The notes under the pieces: model-generated | Database searches by the model: none | Told to the model about the DNA's origin: nothing | The model's input: only the letters and a program-made list of their open reading frames with translations | Made by a program: the position numbers and the translations under genes | In this document: positions 1-13,111 of the stretch, in pieces | Layout: each line of letters opens with the position of its first letter | Position numbering within the stretch: position 1 is the stretch's first letter | Assembly (NCBI GenBank): GCA_964007475.1 | Contig: OZ023274.1 | Location: forward strand, 3,968,001 to 4,032,000 | Length of the DNA: 64,000 nt | Reading direction: 5' to 3' | Origin: Hybos culiciformis | Lineage: Eukaryota > Arthropoda > Insecta > Diptera > Hybotidae

Positions 1-1612
1 TTATTAGAAAATAAGTGAGGGATATAAACGCCAACAGAAAATAATTTTTTGATATTTTCAAATTCGTAATTTTTGATTAGCCAGAAAGCTCATTTGACAA
101 CTTGATAATGTGTTTTATTTTGCAAAAGAGACGCACATACTCTTAAAGAAATTATTTCTCTTTTAAGAATCGAGTAATCGAGAAATTGTTATTCTGTTTT
201 TTTTTTTTTAGCAAATATAATTTGAATTTATTTTTATTTTCTTTTTGGCATAAAAAGTTTATTTTGCAATTCATTGGCAAAGAAAATAAATATACCTTTA
301 TATACATACTTCTTTTTGTTTTGGTTTCAGGAGCACCTGTCGTAAACCTGCACTTAAGTCCCTTTTATTTTCAAAATTGCTTCTCTCTGATCAAAAATTG
401 TTTATTTTTTTAATTCAATTTCTTTTTATAGGCTTTAAATTAAAAATAACTGTTTTGCATTTTTTTTTTATATATATATTTTCGCCTTGTGCGGGGACTG
501 ATTTTTAATACTCTCTGCTACGTTTACATTGCAAAATTTTATAGGTATATATAGTTAGTTATAAGTGAAAAGTAAAGACTTCAAAATTCTTGGAATAAAA
601 AAATAAAAACATTCTCTACATAAAATCTGCATGAAATATTATATTAAATATATAACAAAAAAAAAATTATATTATTATTAATATTGTCGATCAGAAAATG
701 TTTTAAGATCAATTATAATTTTTTTTTTTCAATAAATATTAAGGGTATATATGTAAAAATAACTATTATTATGTTCTTGTATAAATATACCGACGGGAAA
801 TTTTGTGACATATATATTTTGAAAATTATTTTGATAATAATAAAACTCAAATAAAAATATATTTTATTTTTATATCAGTAGGTAAAATTCAAATCATTTA
901 AAAATTTAAAAAAAAAAAGAAGTTCGTGACTTAAATCTTTTGTTTATTTATAGATAATTTATAAGAGACAAAATGTCATTATTAAACACCAAAACTCGCT
1001 TACACCAGCAAAAGGAACACAACCAAAAAATTTAATTTTTTCATATTCCTACAGTTTACTCAAAATATTTAAAAACTATTTATTTTAATTGTTAGAAAGG
1101 ATATTATTTTATTTATTTATTTATTTGTAAATATTTGTAAAACAATGTTAACGTTTAAAACAGTTAATGCTGGATTAAAGAAATAACGTAATTATTAAAT
1201 ATTTATTATTGATGAGCAACCAATTGAGGATGTTTTTATAAAATTAATATTAAATTATTAAATTATGTATAAAACAATTGAGCTTAGCAACTCAAATCCA
1301 AGTTTAAAAACTAAAATGCCTACTCCACCGTAAGAACTTCTCATGCATATTTAACATTATATATTTTTCTGACATAAGATTTTTGTAAAAAAAAAAGTTT
1401 GTGACTTAAATCTTTTATCTACAAAATAGATAATTTCTAAGGAACTAGCTATAAAGATCGTAATTCGGTTCCAACAACAGGAACGAAAGCTAAAAATTTT
1501 TACTTCAAGTAAATTCTCAAAGTATTTAACCCAGATTGTCTTTTTAAAAAAATTAGTGATGATATTGGGCTTGGCATCCCGTATTTTAGCTTTATAAAGA
1601 CTAATATACCGA
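1..1612. other. AT-rich non-coding DNA, no gene seen
   Basis: This stretch has homopolymer T and A tracts and short ORFs rich in Phe, Lys, Ile and Asn, with no domain, no paired splice signals in a consistent frame and no RNA gene that I can recognise. It could be intergenic or part of a very long intron. Confidence 0.6.
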
Positions 1613-1620
1613 CTGCGCAC

Positions 1621-2645
1621 TAGGGCTTCTCAAACGGGATCCCGGGATCCCGTTTTCCCGGGATCCCGGTTGTAAAATTGAATCCCGTAATCCCGGGATT
1701 TCAACCAAAAATCCCGGGAATTCCACTTAATTAAAAAATATAATAGTGATTGCACTAAATTTTAGGCTTAGGTTAATATCTAAGCTAGACAGAATTAATT
1801 AAGTGATTGCTGAATGCGGCGTATACTGTTAGTATAGCGCTAAGTACAATATATAGATTATTTTCTATACAATTACGGGGGACCTTCATTATTAGTGCTA
1901 TGCTAACTTTTGATGTTTATATATCACATACTCGAAATTTCATTCACTGTTTCAGTATAAAGCTAAAATTAAAATATACAATTTTGGTATAGAAAAAACA
2001 CAACAAAGTTTTTGATATAAATCCTTTATATGCGAGGCAATTGATATGAAGTTCATATAAAGGTGTGTGTGTGTTTGTTGATGAGTATGTGATGCCAAAG
2101 TATATTGTTATCGACGACAAAGTTATGTGCAAAATTTTACCTCGATTGGATAGCGGAAATTGGATCTATTTTGACTTACTAAGTTTGGAGACCAGGATGT
2201 GAAGTTTATATAAAGGTGTGCGTGTAATGCTAAATGAAATTTAAGCTCGATTGGATACCGGGAAGTGGGTCAATTTTGACTTTCTAAGTTTGTGGAAACG
2301 AAGTGAAGTCGGTATAAAGAATTTAAAAAATAAATAAGTGCAGTTTAATATAAATAGAATTAAAATTTATTTAAAATAATCGAAGTTTGAGGATTAGAAA
2401 GCAAATTTCAAGTTGTTAACTAATTTTTTATAATGCAGTATTTTCCTTTTTTATTATGTAAAATATCAACTTAGGTAACCCCATCATGTCAAGTTGAAGT
2501 GGATCGAAAGCATGGCATTATATGAGATAATTTTTTGTTTAATTTGGGCTTATAAAAAAATTCCGGGATCCCGGGATCCCGGGAATATGAAAAATTTTGT
2601 CCCGGGATCCCGGGATTTGAAAATTGCGGGAAATGAGAAGCCCTA
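1621..2645. mobile_element. Non-autonomous hAT-type element (MITE-like, 1025 bp)
   Basis: The element starts TAGGGCTTCTCA and ends with the exact reverse complement TGAGAAGCCCTA. It is flanked by a perfect 8-bp target-site duplication, ctgcgcac, at 1613-1620 and 2646-2653. The TIR and the 8-bp duplication fit the hAT superfamily. Near both ends there are several copies of a CCCGGGATCCCGGGAT-type palindromic motif (about 1634-1725 and 2563-2616). The interior has two diverged direct repeats of about 150 bp (near 2045-2190 and 2195-2310), each with an 'ataaaggtgtg' segment followed by a 'cgattggata' segment. No transposase ORF is present, so it would need a transposase in trans. Confidence 0.9.
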
Positions 2646-2653
2646 CTGCGCAC

Positions 2654-5600
2654 CATAAACATTTTCATTCATATACATATAAGTTTTATTTAAATATTTC
2701 ATTATAATTGCTTTATTGAAAATATGTTAAGTAAAGTATACACAAAGTAATAATTTATTATTTATTATTTTATATCCAAAAAAAAAAATTTTTTTTTTTT
2801 TTTTGAAGCTTTATTAAAATATTTTGAATAAAGGTGCAATTTGTATTTTGATGTTTAAAATATATAAGTATATAAAAATTTTGAATATTCGGGAAAAAAA
2901 AAACTTGATTTAATTGAGCGCGTGCCTGCACGATTTCCTTCATCAATTGATCGCAAAAGATGTTAAATTATTTATTATATTGAACCATATTTAATAAAAG
3001 GAAGAAAACAATTTTTTTTTACTTGATTTTTGTTTTTTTTTTTTTTTTGTTAATAAAATAATTTATATTTAGCGGTTTTATCATTTAGCATATTGAGGAA
3101 AATTAAAAGGAAAAAATGAAATTGAAAGTTATGAAATTTTTTATTTTTTTTTTTTTGTTTTAAATGCTGACTTTGAATTTGTTTTAAACCAGTTATAAAA
3201 CCTGTTGAAGACATCCTTTTTTAATATTTTTGTTTTTAATAGATTTTTTTTTTTGGTTTTAAAATTATATTGTACTTTAAGTTACTGTCTCTTTTGTTTT
3301 TTTTTTTTTTTGATATTACGAAATTTTAATGATTATTAAAAAAGTTAATAGTTTTCTGTTGACCACCGCGGTAGAGTAGTTTAGTTTTATCGTTTACCCG
3401 AAGTAGTTAGTTCATATTTTTACATCTGAATTATTATTTTATTTAAGCTCTAAGTTCTTTTGTCCACTATTAAAATTATTGGATGATTGATCATATTTTA
3501 AATTCAAACCTTAATTATTATAATCTTAAACTTAAATATTATGATTATTATTATTAAGAATTAGACTTATTGCTTAACAACTATAAGAGTTTCATTATTT
3601 TTGTTTGTTAGTTAAATTTTTTTTATTTTTCTTATCATAAACCTACTTGCTGAATTAGAACTATATCCTTATATCTGTCCTTATTTTAATGAAATAATTA
3701 ATGATAATTAAAAGAAAGTATAGTTTCTTGTACTCATGTTTCCGTCTTAAGTCTTTTGTTTCTATTTTTTCAACAACACTCACTACATCACTATGAAATT
3801 TATTAATAATAATTTAAATAAAAAAATGTTAATAAAATAGTTTTATTAAAATGCCACCATCGTACAAAATGTAAGATTAGTTTCTTATACTAAACTATAT
3901 AATTCATTGTATATTTTTGAATATATTGAATATTAATTATTTCTGATCAGTGTTGATTTTCAAACTACTATATTATATAATACCTATAATCTGAAAAAAA
4001 AATAAACAAAAAATAAAAATTATCTATGGCATATGTTTTTTTTTTTAAACTATCCGTGTGTTAAGCAAACAAAAAAAATTTGTTCTTTAAATCTTTTGTT
4101 TATGATCAAGTTGTATCACTTTTTAAAAATTTCTTCGGCTTATGACCAAAAATAATAAAGGGTTTAAAAAAAATTAAAAAAATATTATTATTTTTAACTT
4201 CTTAATATACATATATTATTACACAAACCACCTTATCCCTTATTTGTAATTTTTTTTGTATATGTCCTTGTTGGTCCTTTTTTTTACATTATAAAATCAT
4301 AATGAAAAAAAAAACGGTATTTGAAACCTTCTTGTGACAATTTCTCTCGTTACAAATTTTAATATGTTATTTAAAAAAAAATTGTAATAAATGTTACTTT
4401 ATACCATTATTATTAACGGATTTAAAAAAAAAAAAACTCCTTAACCAGCTGTAGACTTAAGTAGTGTCTCATAAATTCTTCTTATTTTCTGATGATATTA
4501 AAAAGACAAAAAAAAAAAAAAATAAGGAAAGAAGTCAAGAAATATTGAATCATTTTTTATAATCAACAATAAAAAAAAAAAAAATGTTTTTTTTTATTCC
4601 CTTTTTAAATTTAAAACCTTAAATATTATTATTATTTTTTTTTTTCCTGAAGGGTGAACATATGACGTCAATAATGAAAACTAAACAATAAGGATAATTT
4701 TTTTTTAGGTTCTTATACTGATGCGGTAAATATAAGGATAATACTGATGTTGTTGAAAAAATAATTTATGAAATTAGTTTTTATATATTTGAACCAAAAA
4801 CAAGGACTTAAAAATTTCACACTTCTGTATATGTCTTGAGTCTTTAGTGGAGGCTAGGTAGGTGAGAAGCTGCTAATACTTGCTGCTAGCTTTAATAAGA
4901 AAGTTTGAGTTCATAGAACGAATTATAAATAATTAAAATTCTTTTTCTCTATATATTTCTTAATTGTAATAGATTTGTTTGTAAATAATTTAATTTGTTT
5001 ATTAATTAGATTTAAAATTTTAGATAAATTCAAGATATGTGAACTTTGTAAACTGGTAGATTAATAAATAAATAAATAAATATATTTGAATATTATTTCA
5101 GCTTTGCAAAATCACGTCGTTATCATATTTCAGTTTCGGATTGAATTGAATTTCTTTTTGTCCATGCAGAATATTAACAGAAGTGTAGGTATACATATAT
5201 TGAAATTACATTAATGGCATAAAGAAAGAAAAGTATAGAACTCTTCTTTTGACCAAATTTGTTTATATTCGAAGGAGTTAGGACTTCTAGTCTACATATT
5301 TGACTTTATAAACACAAAACATGTTCAGTTAAACCGTGTTTATCTAAAAAAAAAACTCTCTTTACCTTAATTTATTTTTAGGCCAAAAAACAGGAATTAA
5401 AATTATACATAACATTCTGTTGGAATGTAGTATCTACCTTCTGAAACATCATAATATAACTTGATTTTTTTTTTTTTTTTTTCATACAAAACAAATGACG
5501 GTCGCGTGCCACATTCGTCACACATCAGTAATATTAACAACATATATTTATTGAGAGAAAAAATAAAAGAGAACTTTTTCATTTAACTTTAATAATGGGA

Positions 5601-6617
5601 ATAAAAATCCATTGCCGTAGGTAAAGTTTTCCACATTTCATATAAAATTTGTGATTACTGTAAGATGAACAAGATGCCGGGTGTTTTTTTTTATTAATAA
5701 TTTGTTTTATTATTTATATACCAATAAGAATTCAAGTGAATCACGTCATTTTTAACACTCCTTCAATGCTTTGCAGAAAATTCATTAAATTGTTTTTGAC
5801 ATCAAATTATGTCGTCGCCGCCAACAAAATTACGAATTTGGCAAAGAAAAAATTATATTCCTCTGTTTCAATTTACAATCGTCGGAATTAAATCTAATAT
5901 ACTATCATCATGTATTGTATTACTTGTCACTGACTGATTTTGAAGCCCAACGATTTTTTTTTTCTTATTTATAACAACAAAATATAAATAAATATAATAA
6001 GAATTTCGAGTCCGGAATATAACTAATTTATAATATGAATTTTAACGCAAACCTCAAAATATGCAATTCTAATGTTCTTTTTAATACGGACAAACAGTAA
6101 TCAAAATTAACCACTTATTTAATTCTCGTTTTTCTTTTTTTAACTTAATTAGTCTTAATATCTTTTATAACAAAAAAATGAATTGTTTCTTTATAGGTAT
6201 ACGCAAAAATGTTTTTTTATTTGGAATTTATGTAATTTTATGAAAATTATACATAATTTTGTAAAACACTTGAATAATTTTAGGTAAATGAATGCATCAT
6301 CCATATTAATTTAATTCAAGATTTTAATTTATTTGAATTATAAATTGATATTGCTTGCAACAATGTTGCATTTTTGGTGTCGAAATTTTGTTTTATTTTA
6401 ATTATATATGTAGATGACTTTATAGGCATTCTGGTTTGATTAAAAAAAAAAATTAAAGAATTGGGTTGAATTTTTAAACTTTTTTTTTTATTGTACTAAT
6501 AAATTTTTTGGCTTGCATTATTCACTTAAACTCTGGAATCCTTATCACCTTTTAAATCGAAGTATTTAAGGATTGTATATTTTAATATTTGATAAAGCAA
6601 ATTTAGTAAGTTACATA
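2654..6617. other. AT-rich non-coding DNA, no gene seen
   Basis: Long T and A homopolymer runs dominate. I see no ORF with a recognisable domain and no structured RNA. A CRE-like tgacgtca occurs near 4664 without gene context. Confidence 0.6.
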
Positions 6618-6930
6618 AGGGGCTGTTCACAAATTACGTAACGGCCTAGGGGGGGGGTTTGAAAATTTGTTACGGTTTGTTACGGCAGGGGGGGGGTGTT
6701 TATAAAAATGTTATGTAACCAAATTTCCTCCTTTTTATAAAAAAATTACACTAAATATAATATTAATGCACGCAAAAAAAAACTTAAGTTATAATGAATT
6801 TTGTTTTGATTATTCGAATAAAAAAATTGTTCAAAAAGTAATTTAAAAAGTGTTTAACTTTTGTTACGTTATTCTTCTGGGGGGGGGGGGGGTCTTCGGA
6901 ATTTGTTACGATCTGTTACTATATAATTTA
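6618..6930. repeat. Degenerate interspersed repeat with G-runs and TTACGTAACG motif
   Basis: The segment begins ggggctgttcacaaattacg, followed by 'taacggcctaggggggggg', a second G-run after 'gttacggca', and a third G-run after 'gttacgttattcttctg' near 6880. The recurring 'tttgttacg' plus G-run unit in the same orientation suggests an old, internally repeated mobile element. I recall similar 'GGGCTGTTCATAAATTACGTAA' sequences as dispersed repeats in many arthropods, but the class is not clear from this copy alone. Confidence 0.5.
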
Positions 6931-6939
6931 ATTTAATAC

Positions 6940-7035
6940 TTGTATCTCCTGAGGCCGCCATAATGATATTTTCATTATTCTACAGAGCCAAGGGTCGATT
7001 CTCACCTCACGCTGGAATTTGTGTGTATGAACTTA
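6940..7035 (+). repeat. Possible tRNA-derived SINE fragment
   Basis: At about 6992 the sequence 'gggtcgattctcacctcac' resembles a Pol III B box (GGTTCGAATCC). It is followed by 'gctggaatttgtgtgtatga', which resembles the sequence after the better B box at 30146-30160. No clear A box or tail is visible, so this is tentative. Confidence 0.3.
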
Positions 7036-10000
7036 AAACAACAATCACAATGATTACATTAAACGTTTTAGAAAATAGTTAATTAGAATTTTCTAAATCC
7101 GACAACCTTATTAAAATTAAAATAATTTATATTTTCCTGATTATTTTATAATAATATTTTTTTAAATAATATTTTTATTTTATATGGAATAATATTAAAT
7201 AATAAAATAAAATTAGGTCATTGAAATGTCGACAGGTGCATTGTACTTTTTGGTACGGCATGCTGCCAGGACTTAATTTTTTTCCCGTTTTTATATAAAT
7301 ATAACATAAATTGGTGCACAATCTGACCAATGTTCAATAACATTATTTAATTGAGATCTTCTGAAATATTCATTTGAAAGTTTAGAAACATTTAAGGGTG
7401 TTGTGTTAAGGTAAAAATAATCTCAGTAATAAAAAGTAATAAATACGGGAATTTACATAGATTTTCTGCAATATTTAAGTGCTCAAAAAAGAAGTGGTTT
7501 CTTAATTGATATTGGCTTCTCAATTTAAAAAAAAAATCGATTATAGTTCTGAAAGATTACAAAATCAACAATAAATACTTAGAAAGTAGATGTTATGATC
7601 GGAGACAACACATTTTTTATGTTATTCCAATTGCTAATTTTTATTAAAATCTAGATAAATTTGTAAAAATTTCAAATTTCTATACATGATCGGTTGAGAT
7701 ATTCTTAATCTCGGATTCGAAAACAACGAATCTCATATTCAGTGAACAAGACTGCGAATATTTTGACATTATAAGACCGAAATCGTTCAAGTAGTTAAAT
7801 AGTTATTATAAACATTTGTCTGACAGAAAATGAAAACGGACTGACAGAAAATGAAATCACATAGTCCGTTTGATTTGATGGAAGATAGACTAAAAACCCG
7901 GGACTTCAATTGTATAAATATATGTAATATTTAACTTAATAATAAGATAAATTAATCTCCCAGCAAAAGTCTTGACGAGCTACGAGTTTCCTTTAATTAT
8001 CATATATATAGAGAAAATAATATCTATATACCTATTCAATAATAATTTCTTAATGTAGATTTCAATTCACTATTTCACGTAACTTCTGTTTAGATTGTAT
8101 TGGAGCCGGCTTTTTTTTTTTTTAATTTGACTAAAATGGGGCTGTAAAAAAATGTTTTTCTTTTTTTTTTGCTTTTCATAACATTTATGTTGGTACATAT
8201 GTATTTCTTCAAGACTGAGTTTTTTATTAGTTTGGCTGCATGCCTTATGTTTGAATTTTTAATAAATGATTCGCACGCCACGTAAAAAATTATTTTGATT
8301 TTTTTTTTTTTTTTTTTTCGTAATGTTTGGTTATCATTTTTTCTTAACATAATTTTGAATACGATGGAACAGATTAAAAAACAAAAAGGAAAAAGGATAT
8401 TAAGATATGGGCAATATTGAGATGAGAAGATATTCAATCTTATATTTCGAGTTTGTGACTGTATATTATTTATATATATAATATATTTATGTTTTTTTGG
8501 TACATTTAAAGGATTATTTGTGAATTACGTTTTTTTATATATGATAACTTTCGATAATAAACAGAGTTTAAAATGTCTTGAGAAAAAAGATCAAACCATT
8601 TGATGATAAAATTTTGTTGTGTTAAATGCAGAATTGTTTTGTTGCGAAATTGAGACAAAATCATTGTAGGTATTGAAATCTTTGGAAAATAGATAATATA
8701 CATATATGAATTAGGAAATTTCCAAAAATTTAAAGCATATAATTTACAGGTTTAAAACGAGATTCAACTAACCACGTTTAATATCGCCTCAGCTTATCTC
8801 TAACATACTTATATACTTAACTTTTTACTAGATTTTTTTAGATTTTTTGGATTTTAGAGCCTAAGTTGAATAAACTGAAATTTACTATGAATTATGTATG
8901 TTACTACAAAAATATGTTCTTGAATGAAACTACTAAAGTTACGCTTTTACATAAACCTGCACCATCATCAGAATCAAATTCCAATACATTGTGAAGGCAT
9001 TTATTCTGGAGAAAAAATTTAACAACAGAATTAGCGCCATAAAACAGGTTTGATGGCGCCAGAATCTCATAGTTTTCAAATTCATCTCATTCTGTTCTGT
9101 TTGAGATTTTTATTTATATTTAAATTTTTGATTCTGCTTCTGTTTCTCAATTCGTAATTTAGGGAAAATCCCTGTATTTTTTGTTACACATAAGGCGCTG
9201 AAATTAAACAAAAAACAAAATAAATTGTGCATAATTTTTTGTTTTTATCTTTAGTGTAGGTATATTAATGTTATAAAAAAAAAAAAAAAGATCTTGTTTG
9301 AAGAAATTGAGAACTTTGGGAAAAATTACTTTGAACAGATTTGCATGAAAAAAGAATTAAAAAAAAGTTAGTGTAAATTGTTCAATTAAAAAAAATTGTG
9401 GTTTTTTCGAATGATTTCTTCATGTCAATTTTTTTATTTTTTGAAAGAATTTTTCGATATAATTTTTGTTTCTTTTTAGTGAAAACAGGTGGCAAATTAT
9501 AAAATCTTTTTTTTTTTTTCTTAATTTATTTGAGATGACTTTGGATTCGAAAATTATTAGCACACACATCATAAGAAAAATGAACTAAAATCATATTTAT
9601 GCAAAATAATTTTTGAGGGTAAAACATAAAAATTGTTTTTTAATAAATGTTGCTTCAAAGAACACCTTTCAAGCTTCATTACGCAAAAGTTAGGATTTTA
9701 ATTTGACTTACACAAGCATTTTTTGGTACATATTTTTGGATAAATTACATGTGCAGTGAGTGGTAGGTAAACTTTACTATATCATAAGTTGCATTTCGTT
9801 TTTTAACATTTGATGGAAAACTAACTAAAATTAATTTTTGTTCACAACATTACTTAACGACAATTAATAAAATTTTCTCCGTTTGTTTCGTTCATCCGAC
9901 AAACCAACTGAAACTCATCAGTGACTGAAGACTGAGACCAGCCATAGGCAAACAAAAATTTTCGTTCGATTCCACAAAACTGATATCTTATGTGAGGTAA

Positions 10001-13000
10001 AGCAAATAGCAGCAGAATATTGGTCTGTTAAGCACCTTCATATCGGAGAAAAAAGAAAAATACCTCACCCAAATCAAAGTTATTAATGTTAGCTAGAGTG
10101 TAAAGTTAGTAAAGTAATGATACATTAGTTCACAAAACTTTTCTGAGATATACATTTGTAATATCTATGTAGATTTGAAACTTTAATATGATTACAATTG
10201 ACTTTGACTGTGTTATTGTGATCACAAAATAAGATTTTTTTTTTTATAATTAGAATATGAAGTTTAGTTCTTTGAAGTTGACAGCTCCTTTTTAAGAACT
10301 ATAAAATTATGATTTAATTTGGTTTTCTTTTAACAACGGAAAATTAATATGGATAAAAGAGTAAATTGACCACAAATATCCTTAAATTCAAAATGCAATT
10401 CATCCAAAACTAACTTTTTTTTCTTCTGTAAATTATAGGTACCTGGATAAATGTTATAGGTACCTGGATAAATGTTTAACTTCATGATTTTTCTAATAAT
10501 AATTTTTTTTTATAATATTTGTAATATTTTTGAAGATTTTGTAAAAAAAACTAAAGGATCAAGGTGCAATCAGTTTCTTTTTTAGACACAGAGATTTCTT
10601 GAAAAATATTTTTCATATAAATTCTTTATAAAATTATATTTAGTTCGCATTTGTTACAAAAAACATTTATGATGCACCATGCACAATCTCAAAACGCACT
10701 CATTTTATGTTACATTTTAATAATTAAAATAAAAAAGTTAAAAATAGTTTGTGATGATGAGATTGATATAAACTCGAAACATATATAAAGCAAATAATTT
10801 TATAATAAACAAAAATTGGATATAACCGAAAAAAAGTGTATTATATTACATATTAAACATTTCAATTAAGAAAATATTCGTCACAAAACAAAAAAAAAAC
10901 AACTCGATGTTTGGTTGAACGAAATCTGTTCTTTAATAACTGGCATATGGGTTTACATAGGAAAAAACCTCCCAAAGATTAGGTATAGAAATCGTGGCTA
11001 CACGAATGGGCCATATCTAAATAGGATAATAGAAGACTTGTTTCTATGTTTATTTTAATTCAAATTATGCCTGAATTGTGTGGTTATGTGTATAGGTATA
11101 GTGGAATTTTGTGTACCGAATTAGATCCATCAGAATTGCACGGTAAGTCCAATGGTCAAATAGGATATATTATAATTTATTCAATGGAATAATTTTCAGT
11201 CGAAAATTTGAAAGGTTTTTGTGGAATTGTTTAAAAAATTAAGTCTAATTAAATTATTATAACTCAACTATTATTGTATTAAACTATTAATTTAAATTAT
11301 TAATTATGAATTTAACTGAAAATTCTACATGTCTAGAACTGGAACCAATAAAAAAAATTAAAATCAATGATTAAAATCAAAACTCCAATTAAGTATAAAG
11401 TCGTAATAAAGTTTTAATAAAAGTGGCAGGTGATACCTTCATTTTATTCTTTGATTTTTTTTTCTTTTTTATTTAATGCTCCTTTTGGAAAAAAAAAAAT
11501 TTAAGAATCCTTGATTACATGAAAACAAAGTTAAGGGCAATGCACCAAACTAACAAGAAAAAAAAAGATTACTAATTTGATTTTTAATTCTGTGTAAATT
11601 TAAAGGACTTTGAAAGTATTATCCTTCTTGAGATGCTGACAATGAGGATATAGCAACCGACAATTTAAGAATTTTTGAAAAAATATTGACTTTTGCATTT
11701 CTGTTTGTTTCGAGATATGTAAAATATTTGCATTTACTTTTCGAAAACAGAATTTGCTAAATTATTTATCAGGTAATTACCGTTCTGCACTTAGACGTGC
11801 TTCAGAGTCTCGATTTGGAGTAACCCTTTCAGATTCAACTTAAAAAAAATTAATTTCATTAATTACATTGTAAAATATTCATTAAAACAATAGAATTTCA
11901 ATATTTTTCATATTCGATATATTTTCTAAAAAATTTTGAATGATTTTCCATGGGCCTAGGATATTCATGGTATCATACCGATAAATATATATTAATGTTC
12001 AACATAGCGTAAGCAGTATTTTTTTCCCTCTCGTGTACCGTTTTCTCATTTTAGATTTATTTCTACAAAACATCAGGGAAGTTAATGCTCCCTTTTTAGT
12101 GTAAAAAAAGACAGGGAAAATCACCTGTTCAATTTTTTTTAAGTAACAAAGAAAAAAAAATTACAATTTTTTTTTTTTTAATATACCGAAGATAAAAAAA
12201 AAGGAGTCAGTTGAACGATCGATCCTTTTTAATGTTTACTTTTTTTTTTTTGAATTATTTTTTTACGTTTCCTTACAAGAAGGACATTAACGTATTTAAA
12301 TTGGGTATAAATAAATTCTGGAGAACAAGACAAAAAAAAAATCTTATTTTTTATGTTAAGGAAGGTCAGAAGATTTTTCTTGGCGGCAAGCGCAACAGTG
12401 TCCAAAACGAGCTAAGAAAAAAATAAATGCAAGGTGCATTTTGAAGAATTAAAAAAAAAAAATATATTATGCACTAATCAGATAAAAAGATACACGTAAC
12501 TATAAAAAGATCCCCCTTCAAAAACACAAACATAACGTTATTTATAGCTTGTTGATTCAAATTTTAATTTAACTTTACTACAAGGTTGTAAAAATTAAAT
12601 AAAAAAAAAAGTTATAAATTAAATGTAAATTTTCTATTGTGATGAAGTTAAAGAGTCCTTCAATGTACAGTGCAAAAAACTTCTTCTTGGTTAATGAACC
12701 CAAAAGTTGAAGAGTTAAAAAAATTTTCATTAAAAATTAATTAGAAAAAAATTTTATGGAAACGTTTGTACTAAAATCAACTTATTAAATCCCTATTTTA
12801 GAGCTTTAAATTAAAATATTGAATAAAAAAGTACGAACCCTAGTTGCCAATTAAAATATAAAATGTGCCTGTAAAGGCCACCTAAAAATATAAGATGCTT
12901 TCAGAACCATAATGTTAAATTGAATAAATGCTGCAATTCACTAATTTCTCATATTTAAAAAATAAAAAAAAGAAAAACAAATTTTATTGTATAAAAAATT

Positions 13001-13111
13001 ATATTTTCAGTTTTTCAATAAAATATTTTATGCTTTTCAATTTTCTTCAGTTTCCTTACTAATACTAAAATTGTCAATTATTTTTTTAATCCTCAAATCA
13101 ATGATAGTTAA
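7036..13111. other. AT-rich non-coding DNA, no gene seen
   Basis: The stretch holds homopolymer tracts only, apart from a small tandem duplication at 10433-10474. The ORFs near 8090-8437, 8506-8703 and 12211-12426 are low-complexity Lys/Phe/Asn strings without domain features or supporting splice sites, and I do not call them genes. Confidence 0.6.
10433..10474. repeat. Perfect 21-bp tandem duplication
   Basis: The unit ttataggtacctggataaatg occurs twice head to tail (10433-10453 and 10454-10474). It looks like a replication-slippage product and contains the ggtacc core common in the simple repeats of this genome. Confidence 0.85.

Noticed and set aside
6640..6900. G-runs as G-quadruplex regulatory elements
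   Set aside because: They are long single G tracts within a dispersed repeat, not four spaced short G-runs next to a gene; a repeat origin explains them better.
8090..8437. 115-aa minus-strand ORF as a gene
   Set aside because: It is built over T and A homopolymers; there is no domain and no neighbouring exon in phase.
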